Assembly (NCBI GenBank): GCA_021806865.1
Contig: JAKAPU010000002.1
Coordinates: 1-63,080, forward strand
Direction of reading: 5' to 3'
Length of the DNA: 63,080 nucleotides
Origin: an archaeon
Lineage (GTDB): Archaea; Thermoproteota; Nitrososphaeria; Nitrososphaerales; CADDZS01
Shown: piece by piece, positions 35,987 through 44,441 of the stretch
Numbering within the stretch: the stretch's first letter is position 1
Layout of the letters: each line of letters starts with the position of its first letter
Program-made: the position numbers and the translations under genes
Notes under the pieces: model-generated
The model's database searches: none
What the model was told of the DNA's origin: nothing
The model's input: the letters and a program-made list of their open reading frames with translations, nothing else

Positions 35987-36745
35987 TTGACCACGCTTGA
36001 AAGACCTGAGCAGAGCAAATCGAATTCTCACAGAAATCCTACACAGACACTTGAGGAAATGCGTGAGGGCAGACAGTATTTGAAGTACACATTCTTCAAG
36101 ATCCTTCCGGATTGGAGATCTGCAAGCGAACAGGTGAAAGCTACTTGCAAGCATTCAATGTCCGAGATCATTATCGAATACTCGAAGCGAATGATACTGA
36201 AGACTTATTCTCTCATTGGGACAAGAGCAGACACCGATTTCATGCTTTGGACAATAAGCGAGAGGCTTGAGGACTTCCAGGATCTTATCTCTGATCTCCT
36301 CAAGTCAGACATAGGGAGATACATTTCGCTAACTTATTCTTACCTCTCCATGACGAGGCGTTCCGAATACATCAGGGATCACAAACATCCAGGTCAGGAG
36401 GGTGACTCGCTCAAGAAAGTACCTGGAGATTCGAAATATCTGTTTGTGTACCCTTTTGTGAAAAAGAGAGAATGGTATAACCTACCAATGGAGGTAAGGC
36501 AGAGCATGATGATGGAACACATCCGCGTCGGACACAAATATCCCACAGTCAAGATAAACACGTCATACTCGTTCGGCCTTGATGACCAGGAGTTTGTTCT
36601 GTCATTTGAATCAGATTACCCGAGCGACTTTCTCGAGCTAGTAATGGAACTGAGGTCCAGCGAAGCGAGCAAGTACACTCAGCTCGAAGTTCCTTTGTTC
36701 ACGTGTGTTTCGGTCGAAACCTCAGAACTACTCAGATTGATCTAG
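35987..36745 (+). CDS. chdC: Chlorite-dismutase family protein, coproheme decarboxylase (ChdC/HemQ)-like
   Basis: The TTG at 35987 lies one base after the hemB stop and gives 252 residues; the frame runs back to 35924 inside hemB, and an ATG at 36059 is an alternative. The fold is that of chlorite dismutase/HemQ: YTFFKILPDWR near the start, then VYPFVKKREWY with Tyr155, MMMEHIRVGHKY with the candidate proximal heme ligand His178, and SYSFGLDDQEFVLSF. In ChdC a Tyr in a YPM motif is the catalytic radical residue; here Tyr is kept and the Met is Phe. ChdC removes two propionate carboxyls from coproheme to make heme b. Its place in a heme operon with hemE and hemH supports this role over chlorite detoxification. 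Confidence 0.85.
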   Translation: MTTLERPEQSKSNSHRNPTQTLEEMREGRQYLKYTFFKILPDWRSASEQVKATCKHSMSEIIIEYSKRMILKTYSLIGTRADTDFMLWTISERLEDFQDLISDLLKSDIGRYISLTYSYLSMTRRSEYIRDHKHPGQEGDSLKKVPGDSKYLFVYPFVKKREWYNLPMEVRQSMMMEHIRVGHKYPTVKINTSYSFGLDDQEFVLSFESDYPSDFLELVMELRSSEASKYTQLEVPLFTCVSVETSELLRLI

Positions 36746-36784
36746 TTCAACAGAATTCATTGGATCAAGGGAGAGGGCGGTAGA

Positions 36785-38077
36785 TTGAGGAGCGAAGCTC
36801 GCAGCAAGAAATTGTTCGCTAAATCGCAACGCGTTCTTGTTGGCGGTGTGAATAGTCCAGTCAGATCGTTCAATGGGGTCGGGAGAAAGAACCCTATCTT
36901 CATCTCGCACGCACGCGGGTCTAAGATCTACGACATGGACGGCAACTCCTATGTGGACTATGTGTGTTCTTGGGGAGCTTTGATTCTCGGCTCTACACAT
37001 CCAGCTGTTGTTAGGGCAGTCAAAGAAGCTTCGACCAAGGGGTTGAGTTTTGGTGCCGCAACCAGCAAGGAGACCGAACTCGCAATGATGATCAGAGAAC
37101 GTATGCCAAGCCTTGAGCTTTTGCGTTTTGTCTCCTCTGGAACTGAAGCAACAATGTCTGCGATCAGAGTAGCAAGAGCTTTCACTAAACGCAATCGGAT
37201 CGTCAAATTCGAAGGGTGTTATCACGGGCACGCCGATGCATTCTTGGTCAAGGCAGGATCAGGGCTCGCAACTTTCTCCGTGGCTGACTCGGCAGGGGTT
37301 CCTAGTTCTGTCATATCGGAGACGATGGTTGCCAGATACAATGATCTTGGCTCTGTGGAAAGGTTGCTGGAAGCGAGTCCAAAAGATATTGCAGCTGTCA
37401 TAGTGGAGCCCGTGGCTGGAAACATGGGCGTTATCCCGCCCAACCCAGGATTTCTTCATGGACTGAGAAAACTCTGCGACGAGTACGGCGCTCTACTCAT
37501 TTTCGACGAGGTGATAACTGGATTCAGAGTGTCGAGAGGAGGCGCGCAGGAGCTGTACTCAGTGAAGCCAGACTTGACATGCATTGGCAAGGTAATAGGA
37601 GGTGGAACCAACATAGCTGGATATGGCGGAAGATCTGATGTGATGAGGCTTGTTTCACCATCAGGACCAGTCTATCAGGCTGGGACACTTTCTGGAAATC
37701 CTATTGCTGTATCTGCAGGCATTGCAACCCTAGTTCGTCTCACTCGCCCCGTTTATCAAAAGCTTGAGAGGAATTCCAGAGAATTGGAGAAGCGTCTGAA
37801 TTCGCTACTGCCAGGAGTAGGAACAGTAATTCAAAGAGTCGGTTCGATGATCGGCTTGTTCTTCGTCGATGGTCTGAAAGCTATCGAAAACTATGATCAT
37901 GTTTACCTTTGCGACAGAGCGAAGTACGCGAAATTCTTTTCTTCGATGCTAGAGTCTGGAATATACTTCCCCCCTTCCGCCTTCGAGACAATCTTCCTTT
38001 CGTCTGCGCACTCTCCCCAAGATATCGAGGAGACGCTGAAAGCTGCAAGAATTGCATTTGGTGCATTGGCAAGTTGA
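36785..38077 (+). CDS. hemL: Glutamate-1-semialdehyde 2,1-aminomutase
   Basis: HemL converts glutamate-1-semialdehyde to 5-aminolevulinate, completing the C5 pathway begun by HemA. From TTG 36785 (preceded by the purine-rich GGGAGAGGGCGG) the protein has 430 residues. It shows the GVNSPVRSF opening, YHGHADAFLVKAGSG, FDEVITGFR, the PLP Lys in CIGKVIGGG and QAGTLSGNPIA. The 39-base gap to the preceding gene is the largest in the operon. The stop codon is overlapped by the hemE start as TTGA. Confidence 0.95.
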   Translation: MRSEARSKKLFAKSQRVLVGGVNSPVRSFNGVGRKNPIFISHARGSKIYDMDGNSYVDYVCSWGALILGSTHPAVVRAVKEASTKGLSFGAATSKETELAMMIRERMPSLELLRFVSSGTEATMSAIRVARAFTKRNRIVKFEGCYHGHADAFLVKAGSGLATFSVADSAGVPSSVISETMVARYNDLGSVERLLEASPKDIAAVIVEPVAGNMGVIPPNPGFLHGLRKLCDEYGALLIFDEVITGFRVSRGGAQELYSVKPDLTCIGKVIGGGTNIAGYGGRSDVMRLVSPSGPVYQAGTLSGNPIAVSAGIATLVRLTRPVYQKLERNSRELEKRLNSLLPGVGTVIQRVGSMIGLFFVDGLKAIENYDHVYLCDRAKYAKFFSSMLESGIYFPPSAFETIFLSSAHSPQDIEETLKAARIAFGALAS

Positions 38078-39114
38078 ACCCAAGAGACCGTCTGCTCGCT
38101 GCGTGTCGGCAGGAAGATGTCGACTACACGCCTGTCTGGTTTATGCGACAAGCAGGTCGATACTTGGGAGGATACAAGGAGATCAGAATGAAATACTCGA
38201 TAATTGAGATTTGCAAAACACCCAGCCTTTGTGAAACCGTGACCGTGATGCCGGTCAAGGAGCTGGGTGTTGATGCGGCTGTGATGTTTTCCGACATCAT
38301 GTTGCCTCTGGAAGGCATTGGAGTCAAATTCAGAATAGAGGAAAACGTCGGTCCCATCGTCGAGAATCCAGTAAGGACGCCTATAGATGTGGAAAAACTC
38401 GGCCGTTTCAACGCTTCGGAACAGATGCCTTTTGTCTTTCAATGCATCAGAAGAGTCAAAGAGCATCTCGAGCCAACCAAGCATGCAGTAATTGGTTTTT
38501 CAGGCGCCCCATTCACTCTTGCAAGCTACCTAGTCGAGGGCCGATCCTCTCGCGAATTCACACTGACTAAGAAGATGATGTACACCGATAAGGAGTCTTG
38601 GAATTCTCTTATGGAAAAACTAGGAGACCTTGTCTTTGAGTATCTTTCTTTTCAGATCAGAGCCGGCGCGGATGTTGTCCAGCTCTTCGATTCGTGGGCC
38701 GGCTCCCTTTCTACATATGACTACGCTGAATTTGTTGCTCCGCACTCCGGGAGAATACTGAATCGATTGAAGTCTGATTTCCCTGACACGCCCACGATCC
38801 ATTTTGGAACCAGCACGTTCCATCTGCTAGATGAGATTTATCGAAGTGCCCCTTCAGATGTCTTCAGTATAGATTGGAGGGTTCCCATCTCCGAGGCAAG
38901 AAGGGTCTTGGGGAAGGTCAGTATCCAAGGAAATCTTGAGCCTGCGGTGCTACTATCCGACGATCTTGAGTTCATCGCGAAACGAACACAGCGTGTCATC
39001 GACGACAATCAAGGTGAGAGAGGGCATGTTTTCAACCTTGGTCACGGAATCCTGCGCGATACTCTTGTCGAGAATGCTCGTTTCGTGGTCGACTATGTTC
39101 ATCATAACTCTTGA
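38074..39114 (+). CDS. hemE: Uroporphyrinogen decarboxylase
   Basis: HemE decarboxylates the four acetate side chains of uroporphyrinogen III to give coproporphyrinogen III. The frame is open back to 37909, but the family start (NPRDRLLAACRQEDVDYTPVWFMRQAGRY) sits right after the TTG at 38074, which overlaps the hemL stop as TTGA. The 346 residues include MRQAGRYLGGY, SGAPFTLASYLVEG and FGTSTFHLL, and length is normal. HemE is not needed for the siroheme-based heme route, so its presence here is telling. Confidence 0.95.
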   Translation: MNPRDRLLAACRQEDVDYTPVWFMRQAGRYLGGYKEIRMKYSIIEICKTPSLCETVTVMPVKELGVDAAVMFSDIMLPLEGIGVKFRIEENVGPIVENPVRTPIDVEKLGRFNASEQMPFVFQCIRRVKEHLEPTKHAVIGFSGAPFTLASYLVEGRSSREFTLTKKMMYTDKESWNSLMEKLGDLVFEYLSFQIRAGADVVQLFDSWAGSLSTYDYAEFVAPHSGRILNRLKSDFPDTPTIHFGTSTFHLLDEIYRSAPSDVFSIDWRVPISEARRVLGKVSIQGNLEPAVLLSDDLEFIAKRTQRVIDDNQGERGHVFNLGHGILRDTLVENARFVVDYVHHNS

Positions 39115-40070
39115 GAAATTGCGGTGAAAAATTGAAAGCAATACTACTCATGGCGTACGGAACACCTGAAGACGAAAACGATGTTGAAGCGTACTATACA
39201 CACATCCGCAGAGGAAGGGTACCGACCAAGGAAGAAGTTGAAAATCTGAAGGAAAGATACAAATTGATTGGAGGAAAAACCTCTTTACTGAACATTACTG
39301 TGTCTACTGCAAAAAAACTTGAGGAATCTCTACAAGCCGTGGGGCACCCAACAAAGGTCTTTGCGGGCATGAAGCATTGGCATCCATATATTAGTGAAGT
39401 CTTTCCAGAAATTGCTTCCAGCGGAGTGGATGAACTCCTTGCTATTGCCCTTGCGCCGCACTATTCCAAGATGAGTGTCGGTTCTTACCAGGCGGCTGTG
39501 CTGGAGGCTCAGAAGGAGACTAGTGCCAACCTGCATATCAGATTCATCGACAGCTGGCACTTGAACTACGTGTTCATCCAAAAATGGGTCGAGCGTGTCA
39601 AGCGGGCAAGAGCTAACAAGTTCAATGCCCAAGATAAGGAAATCTACCACCTTTTCAGCGCACATTCACTTCCGGAAAGAATACTCTCATGGAACGACCC
39701 GTACAAAAGTCAGCTCACCACCACGATGGAAGAGATTGCAAGACGACTAAATCTTTCGCGAGATCAGTACGGATTCGCATTCCAAAGCGCTGGTCATACA
39801 TCGGAACCCTGGCTCGGACCAGATATCCTAGGTAGTATAGCCCGTTTCAAAGACTCGCGATGGAGAAACATTCTCGTCATTCCGATCGGATTTGTCTCTG
39901 ATCACCTTGAGATTCTTTACGACCTCGACTTTGAGGCAAAACAAGCTTCCAAGAGCATAGGTGCGCATCTTGAACGAACAGATTCATTCAACGATTCCAG
40001 CGACTTCATCGAAGTGCTTGGCTCTGTGATAACCGAATCCGGCTTCCTCGAAACAAGAAGAAACCACTGA
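39111..40070 (+). CDS. hemH: Ferrochelatase (proto- or copro-porphyrin)
   Basis: The enzyme inserts ferrous iron into a porphyrin. The TTG at 39111 overlaps the hemE stop as TTGA and gives 319 residues; another TTG at 39132 is possible. Motifs include LLMAYGTPEDENDVEAYY, FAGMKHWHPYI, the iron-site His in FSAHSLPERI, and IGFVSDHLEILYDLD with the conserved Glu. There is no obvious C-terminal [2Fe-2S] Cys set. Together with the ChdC-like gene it is more likely a coproporphyrin ferrochelatase (CpfC), but sequence inspection cannot separate the two specificities. Confidence 0.93.
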   Translation: MRNCGEKLKAILLMAYGTPEDENDVEAYYTHIRRGRVPTKEEVENLKERYKLIGGKTSLLNITVSTAKKLEESLQAVGHPTKVFAGMKHWHPYISEVFPEIASSGVDELLAIALAPHYSKMSVGSYQAAVLEAQKETSANLHIRFIDSWHLNYVFIQKWVERVKRARANKFNAQDKEIYHLFSAHSLPERILSWNDPYKSQLTTTMEEIARRLNLSRDQYGFAFQSAGHTSEPWLGPDILGSIARFKDSRWRNILVIPIGFVSDHLEILYDLDFEAKQASKSIGAHLERTDSFNDSSDFIEVLGSVITESGFLETRRNH

Positions 40071-40142
40071 CATACGTGTCAGAATGCACCGGCTTCAGAG
40101 TCGTTGTCAAGATAAGAACGGAGCAGGTTCCAACTGGCACAA

Positions 40143-40700
40143 ATGCAAAGCCTTGCGACGTCCACTACTCGCGTGATCGCAATAGTAGGACTATTTTCGG
40201 CGTCGTACATTATCTCTGCCGGTCTGGTGAGTAGCCTGTTTGGCGATGTGGCAAGAGGGTATCCCGAGCATTTCTTGCACGGCGTTCTTATGACTGCAGT
40301 AGTCGTTGGAACTGGGAAGAAATGGAGCGCCACTATCATGGGAATCGTCTGTGGAATAGTGTTTGGAATAGTCGTACCCGCTCCCGCCCGATATCTTCTT
40401 GCGTCCACCATTGTTTCGGGCTTAGTGTTTGATCTGGCACTGATGGGAGGACCCTATAAGAACGCAATCCGCTCATTTTCCAGGATTGTCGTAGGAGCCG
40501 CAGTAAGCGGTGTCGCCGAATCTTTGGTCGCATTATCAATACTGACTTTTGCCAGCTTTTTTGGCAATTCGGTAGAAATTCTCGCCTCTGCATGGTCTGT
40601 AGACATCAGCTTGAACATCGTGTTTAGCTCCGTCGGAGCAGTTCTCACATTCAATTTCTTGATTGGGAGAAATTCTGACATCCCAATCGTGCGGCTTTAG
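40143..40700 (+). CDS. Membrane protein resembling an ECF-transporter S component
   Basis: The 185-residue protein has about six hydrophobic segments and the layout of ECF vitamin-transporter substrate-binding (S) subunits: a first helix with small residues, a loop with GYPEHFLHG, GTGKKWSATIMGIVCGIVFG, and later loops rich in Gly and Ser. The family assignment is tentative and no energising subunit is nearby. It follows hemH by 72 bases on the same strand, so its substrate could be linked to tetrapyrroles or iron/cobalt metabolism, but that is only context. Confidence 0.55.
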   Translation: MQSLATSTTRVIAIVGLFSASYIISAGLVSSLFGDVARGYPEHFLHGVLMTAVVVGTGKKWSATIMGIVCGIVFGIVVPAPARYLLASTIVSGLVFDLALMGGPYKNAIRSFSRIVVGAAVSGVAESLVALSILTFASFFGNSVEILASAWSVDISLNIVFSSVGAVLTFNFLIGRNSDIPIVRL

Positions 40701-40709
40701 TATTCAGAT

Positions 40710-41444
40710 TCAATGTGTTGTAAAAAAGAAAAACTGCATAACAGAGAATAGGATGAGAAGCCCGATCAAAACTGCAGTCGCGATGCTTGTTGACAACCTG
40801 GAGGTGGAGACATTTTCGTACCTAGTAGCTTTGTCTTTCACAGAACGATAGAGCAGCGGGCCGGCAACGAACCCACCCAGTGCACCCCCCAGGTGAGCGA
40901 CCCAATTGATATTTGGAAGAATGAAACTGCTGCCGACAAACAATACCAAGAAGAACCCCAGCGTAGGTCCGTCAATTTTCTTCTCTGACGCCCAAGTGTA
41001 AGAGAAAGTCGCAGCAAACAATCCGAATATTCCACCAGATGCTCCTGCGCTCAGATAGGCAGGCCCTTGGAGCAACGTAATGATATTCCCCAAAATAGCA
41101 GTAAGAAAGAAGACGAGGAAGTATCGAGATTTGTTGAGCGAGTTATCAATGAATCTGTCAAGAATCAATACCGCAACTGCATTGAAGCCTGCATCCAGAA
41201 TGTAATCTGTTACGAGTATAGACGAGAACAGCTGCCAGTAGGCGTGGTAATATACTACGAGCCCATTATTCTGTGCAAGATAGTCGGTGGCGGTATCGCA
41301 GAAGCTAGATGAAAGCGAAGGCGGACATACGATGAAGCCGTCTCCGGTAATACCTATTATCCAACCAATGAAGATGCCTACTGCTAATATCCACCCTGGT
41401 CTGATATCCGCCCATCGGAAACGAAAAGCGTCTTCGTAATTCAG
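40710..41444 (-). CDS. Rhomboid-family intramembrane serine protease, start codon unclear
   Basis: Rhomboids cleave membrane proteins inside the bilayer. The catalytic Ser is in GASGGIFGLF and the His in NWVAHLGGALGGF. The usual front half (WILAVGIFIGWIIGI; YHAYWQLFSSILVTDYILDAGFN) is encoded in the same frame upstream of the first ordinary start, a TTG at 41168. Tracing upstream to the in-frame stop at 41451-41453, I find no ATG, GTG or TTG; a CTG at 41444 is the first reasonable codon. Either a rare start is used or a frameshift has cut off the original start. Six membrane segments are otherwise intact. Confidence 0.75.
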   Translation of the reverse strand: MNYEDAFRFRWADIRPGWILAVGIFIGWIIGITGDGFIVCPPSLSSSFCDTATDYLAQNNGLVVYYHAYWQLFSSILVTDYILDAGFNAVAVLILDRFIDNSLNKSRYFLVFFLTAILGNIITLLQGPAYLSAGASGGIFGLFAATFSYTWASEKKIDGPTLGFFLVLFVGSSFILPNINWVAHLGGALGGFVAGPLLYRSVKDKATRYENVSTSRLSTSIATAVLIGLLILFSVMQFFFFTTH

Positions 41445-41533
41445 TCGTATTCACCAGGAATATCTGCTCAGAAGATGCGATGAGAATGCTGTGAGTTTGG
41501 CAGATAGACAAAACCCGTTGAGAGAGCCTAGAA

Positions 41534-41905
41534 CTACTCTTTGGATCTCTTTTTGGTCAAAGGCTTTTCTGACAAGAGCTCCAAGATCTCCTCGCCAAGA
41601 TTGGAGTTACCGATCGGATCAGTAGAGACTAGCAATACATGATCTCTGTCCAAGTTGAAAGTGAAAATATGCACCAGTTCTCTCTTGTCTAAGAGATACC
41701 TCCTCCTTCCCAGATACTTGTTCCAGTCGCTTCCTGATCGATGCATCGTAGTCCACTGCAAGTAAAGCTGCTCTGCCTGAGAAGCCGGTTCGAGTGACTT
41801 TGTATCCGAACGCATTCCACCCTTGATCAGCTTGCCGTCCGGACCAATAACAGCCGCAAAACGTACGACTGGATTCTCTCTGAGCACATCCTCGATACTG
41901 GACAT
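41534..41905 (-). CDS. Small roadblock/profilin-like conserved archaeal protein
   Basis: The 123-residue protein opens with an alpha-helix and strand pattern (VVRFAAVIGPDGKLIKGGMR) typical of roadblock/LC7-like or profilin-like folds. The centre has RRRYLLDKRELVHIFTFNLDRDHVLLVSTDP, and a basic tail ends it (LTKKRSKE). Related proteins occur in several copies in thaumarchaeal genomes as uncharacterised families; this is from memory of family style, not a search. No function is known to me. Confidence 0.65.
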   Translation of the reverse strand: MSSIEDVLRENPVVRFAAVIGPDGKLIKGGMRSDTKSLEPASQAEQLYLQWTTMHRSGSDWNKYLGRRRYLLDKRELVHIFTFNLDRDHVLLVSTDPIGNSNLGEEILELLSEKPLTKKRSKE

Positions 41906-41975
41906 TCAGACTATGGTTTCCGTTTTGAGGTATAAAAGATGAATTGTGTCAAGGAAGAGCTTGATTCAATCAAGT

Positions 41976-42128
41976 TTAGGACTCGTAGTCTGTCGGCTGG
42001 TAGCAATGGTAGCACACTTGCTCGTTGCCTTCCAATGTGAAACTTGGGCATGTGTATTCCTTTCCCTTCTTGAAAGTGAAAGGTATTCGAAGTTTGCATT
42101 TTGCACAATGAATTTCGTTTGACTGCAT
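41976..42128 (-). CDS. Small zinc-binding protein with two Cys pairs, 50 residues
   Basis: From the ATG at 42128 (the frame is open to 42161) the product reads MQSNEIHCAKCKLRI, then TCPSFTLEG, and ends with VCYHCYQPTDYES. The two CxxC pairs plus a further Cys fit a single zinc site. It is near the threshold of what can be supported, but Cys placement and the lack of competing frames favour a real gene. The next gene on the same strand (42174-42599) ends 46 bases upstream of this start. Confidence 0.5.
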   Translation of the reverse strand: MQSNEIHCAKCKLRIPFTFKKGKEYTCPSFTLEGNEQVCYHCYQPTDYES

Positions 42129-42173
42129 TCTTGTCAGAAAATTTTCGTCCACGAATCTCACCTTACTTTAGAA

Positions 42174-42599
42174 TTACTCAAGTGTGAGTCTAATTGAATC
42201 TGATGTGACTTCTTTTGATTTCTTCTTGAGCGACTTGATATCGTTATCGACCTTAACAATCTTTGAAGGGGTCTTGACAAGTACTTCACCACTTCTGCTT
42301 ACCGAGACAATCAAGTTATGACCCAAGAATAAAGAGAAATTTACATGGTCCGTATTTGTGGAGAAATATGTTATAGAACCGTCCTTGTCGACTTCGATTC
42401 GTCCTTTTGCATACTTCGCCTCGAAGACTTCGCCCGATAGTGGGTTGTAAAGCTCAATGGTCAGGTGTTGAGTCTCTTTGTCTGCTCTCCCTGATGTGAT
42501 CTCGAAATCCAGCACTGGAAGGGTGCCGTCCACCAAGTAACTATACTTCTTGGACTCAAGTCTCTCACCAGTCTCCTCAATTTTCGGCTTGTCTGGCAA
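42174..42599 (-). CDS. Hypothetical beta-rich protein, 141 residues
   Basis: I do not recognise it. The sequence is rich in strands (HLTIELYNPLSGEVFEAKYAKGRIEVDKDG; NFSLFLGHNLIVSVSRSGEVLVKTPSK), with a Lys-rich helix near the end and no signal peptide or membrane segment. Composition and the length of the frame support a real gene. It is divergent from the zinc-ribbon gene at 42722. Confidence 0.6.
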   Translation of the reverse strand: MPDKPKIEETGERLESKKYSYLVDGTLPVLDFEITSGRADKETQHLTIELYNPLSGEVFEAKYAKGRIEVDKDGSITYFSTNTDHVNFSLFLGHNLIVSVSRSGEVLVKTPSKIVKVDNDIKSLKKKSKEVTSDSIRLTLE

Positions 42600-42721
42600 C
42601 TCTTTCTAAGATGAAATCCAAAGTGGAGTATAAATCAATGATCTTTAAACTTTGACATAGCGCATTCACTGAATGTCCGGTCACACAAGATTCTTCTCTT
42701 GCAAGCAGTTAATAAGAAGCG

Positions 42722-43165
42722 TTGGCATGCTTTGAGCTGAAGTCAAACTTGACAACAGAGCCTTACGTCAATTGCCAGAGATGCCATCGCGAAGTTGACA
42801 AAAGCAAAACTCCGACGATAATCACGAAGAGTAAGACCATGTACTTTTGCGAAAATTGCTTCCACGCTGTCTTCAAGTTTGACGAGAACCTCAGGACCAT
42901 CAAAATGATCTGGGAAGAGCAAGGCATGAAGACGCCATTCACTGTCAGAAGTACAAATTGGCACAAGTCTTCCTACATGGTGGTCAAAAGTACGGATAAT
43001 TCCTCAGACTTAAAGAAATCCACTTTCATAGGCGACATGTATCTCAGAGGAGTCCTGAAGGAACAGGATAAGCCGGTCGGGAAGGCGAATCACTTTATTT
43101 GGGTAAGCTGGAGCGAAGATTTGGCGAAGAAATTCCAAGAGCCGGTTGCCGAACCGAGTATTTAG
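42722..43165 (+). CDS. Hypothetical protein with N-terminal zinc ribbon
   Basis: The start is TTG at 42722. Of 147 residues, the first fifty carry C18-x2-C21 (NCQRCHREV) and C43-x2-C46 (YFCENCFHAV), a zinc ribbon. The rest is a mixed domain (MYLRGVLKEQDKPVGKANHFIWVSWSEDLAKKF) of unknown type. The ribbon suggests nucleic-acid or protein contact. The gene is isolated between two minus-strand genes. Confidence 0.6.
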   Translation: MACFELKSNLTTEPYVNCQRCHREVDKSKTPTIITKSKTMYFCENCFHAVFKFDENLRTIKMIWEEQGMKTPFTVRSTNWHKSSYMVVKSTDNSSDLKKSTFIGDMYLRGVLKEQDKPVGKANHFIWVSWSEDLAKKFQEPVAEPSI

Positions 43166-43280
43166 AAAAATGCGTTGATCGGCCACTGCCTTCTGGGCGC
43201 ACATGATTCTTGCCAATTGAGGCTTCGTTCACAGGAACCTTTTGAACACAACAAGTGTTGACTCGGTTGATCTTGCAGTC

Positions 43281-44441
43281 TCATTCAGAGGATTCGTCCA
43301 TGCCGAGCCCGAGCAAAGCAGCAACCTGTCCTGCTTGTGGCCCAAGCACCTTGAGTTTTTCTTTGACAGCCCTGGAATCCAAAGTCTCGCTGTCTCGTGT
43401 TAGTGGCCCCTCGCCGAGGGAAGTCTTGTCAATCTGCTCCCTAATTTTCGGCGCCATTGCCTTCCAGGATTTCTCCTGGAAATTTTCGCAGTCTAGATCT
43501 TCAAGAATACTCTTGCCGCTGTTGACTATTTTAGTCAGACCAACTTTGCGTCTTTCTAGATCGTTGATACCAAGCCAAAGGCGCTCCATAGAGCGAATGA
43601 AACCGTCAGTTTCAAGGTAAGCGTTGAGACCTGGATCCGCAGTCACGTCAACCGTCACTCCCCCTTGGGTGTGCTGAAGGGTCAATGACGAATGTGTTCC
43701 TTGCCTAGTATACACAATCTTGAGTCGAGATTCCTTTTCCGAGTCTAAGCATTCTGCGATAAGACTGCTTTCAGTTATTTCGGCACCCAGCAGGATGTAC
43801 TGATCCAAACGTTGATATTCAGCCACGGGTTCCTTCTTTAGCCAGCTTTTTCCCAGTCCGACTGGAATCCGCAGGGTCCGGTCGAATTGGCCCAGCCTGA
43901 ATATTCCTCGGAAGAATGGACTAGCCTTCGTATCTAATGAGAATTCGTACTGAATGTCATCTTCGCATCTGTATCTAGCGATGGCGCCGTATGCAGACTC
44001 TTTGAACTCCACAACAATCGATCTCTCGACTAGGGCAAGCGGAGATACCGCGAGGAAGGCTTCCAGACTCTTTACGGTCTTGGTTCTTTCAGACTTTAGG
44101 TCGAAAACAAGTTGATCCAGTTGCTTTTGGGATTCCGCCGTAATCTTTTCTTTCATCTGATCAACTGCGATCGTAGTGAAACCCATTACTTGCTTTGACA
44201 ATTCTTGGACTCTAGCTTCGCCAAGACCATCCTTGAGCTTCTCAATCGCCTCTGTGATGTCAATTTTGAGTGTCTCCAAAGAAAGGAGCCTATTCTCAAT
44301 CGAGTCCTTGGCTTCCACGATACTGCGATCGAGCTCTTTGCTCCGTTGCAAATATCGCATCGAATCAACCAAGCTAGAGAAGGCCTGTTTGACTAATCTC
44401 TGCTCAGGCGAAGACAGATAGTGCTGGCTCGGAAGCATCAT
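43281..44441 (-). CDS. Hypothetical coiled-coil protein, 386 residues
   Basis: The N-terminal 130 residues are predicted long helices (RSIVEAKDSIENRLLSL, DQMKEKITAESQKQLDQLVFDL). A strand-rich middle follows (about 135-290; YRCEDDIQYEFSLDT, SRLKIVYTRQGTHSSLTLQHT), then another helical region. It ends close to the GPQAGQVAALLGLG segment. No membrane segment, nucleotide motif or Cys cluster is seen, and I cannot name a family. It has the look of a cytoplasmic scaffold protein. Confidence 0.7.
   Translation of the reverse strand: MMLPSQHYLSSPEQRLVKQAFSSLVDSMRYLQRSKELDRSIVEAKDSIENRLLSLETLKIDITEAIEKLKDGLGEARVQELSKQVMGFTTIAVDQMKEKITAESQKQLDQLVFDLKSERTKTVKSLEAFLAVSPLALVERSIVVEFKESAYGAIARYRCEDDIQYEFSLDTKASPFFRGIFRLGQFDRTLRIPVGLGKSWLKKEPVAEYQRLDQYILLGAEITESSLIAECLDSEKESRLKIVYTRQGTHSSLTLQHTQGGVTVDVTADPGLNAYLETDGFIRSMERLWLGINDLERRKVGLTKIVNSGKSILEDLDCENFQEKSWKAMAPKIREQIDKTSLGEGPLTRDSETLDSRAVKEKLKVLGPQAGQVAALLGLGMDESSE

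Noticed and set aside
37909..38073. N-terminal extension of hemE
   Set aside because: It overlaps hemL entirely, its sequence is not HemE-like, and a TTG overlapping the hemL stop fits the family start.
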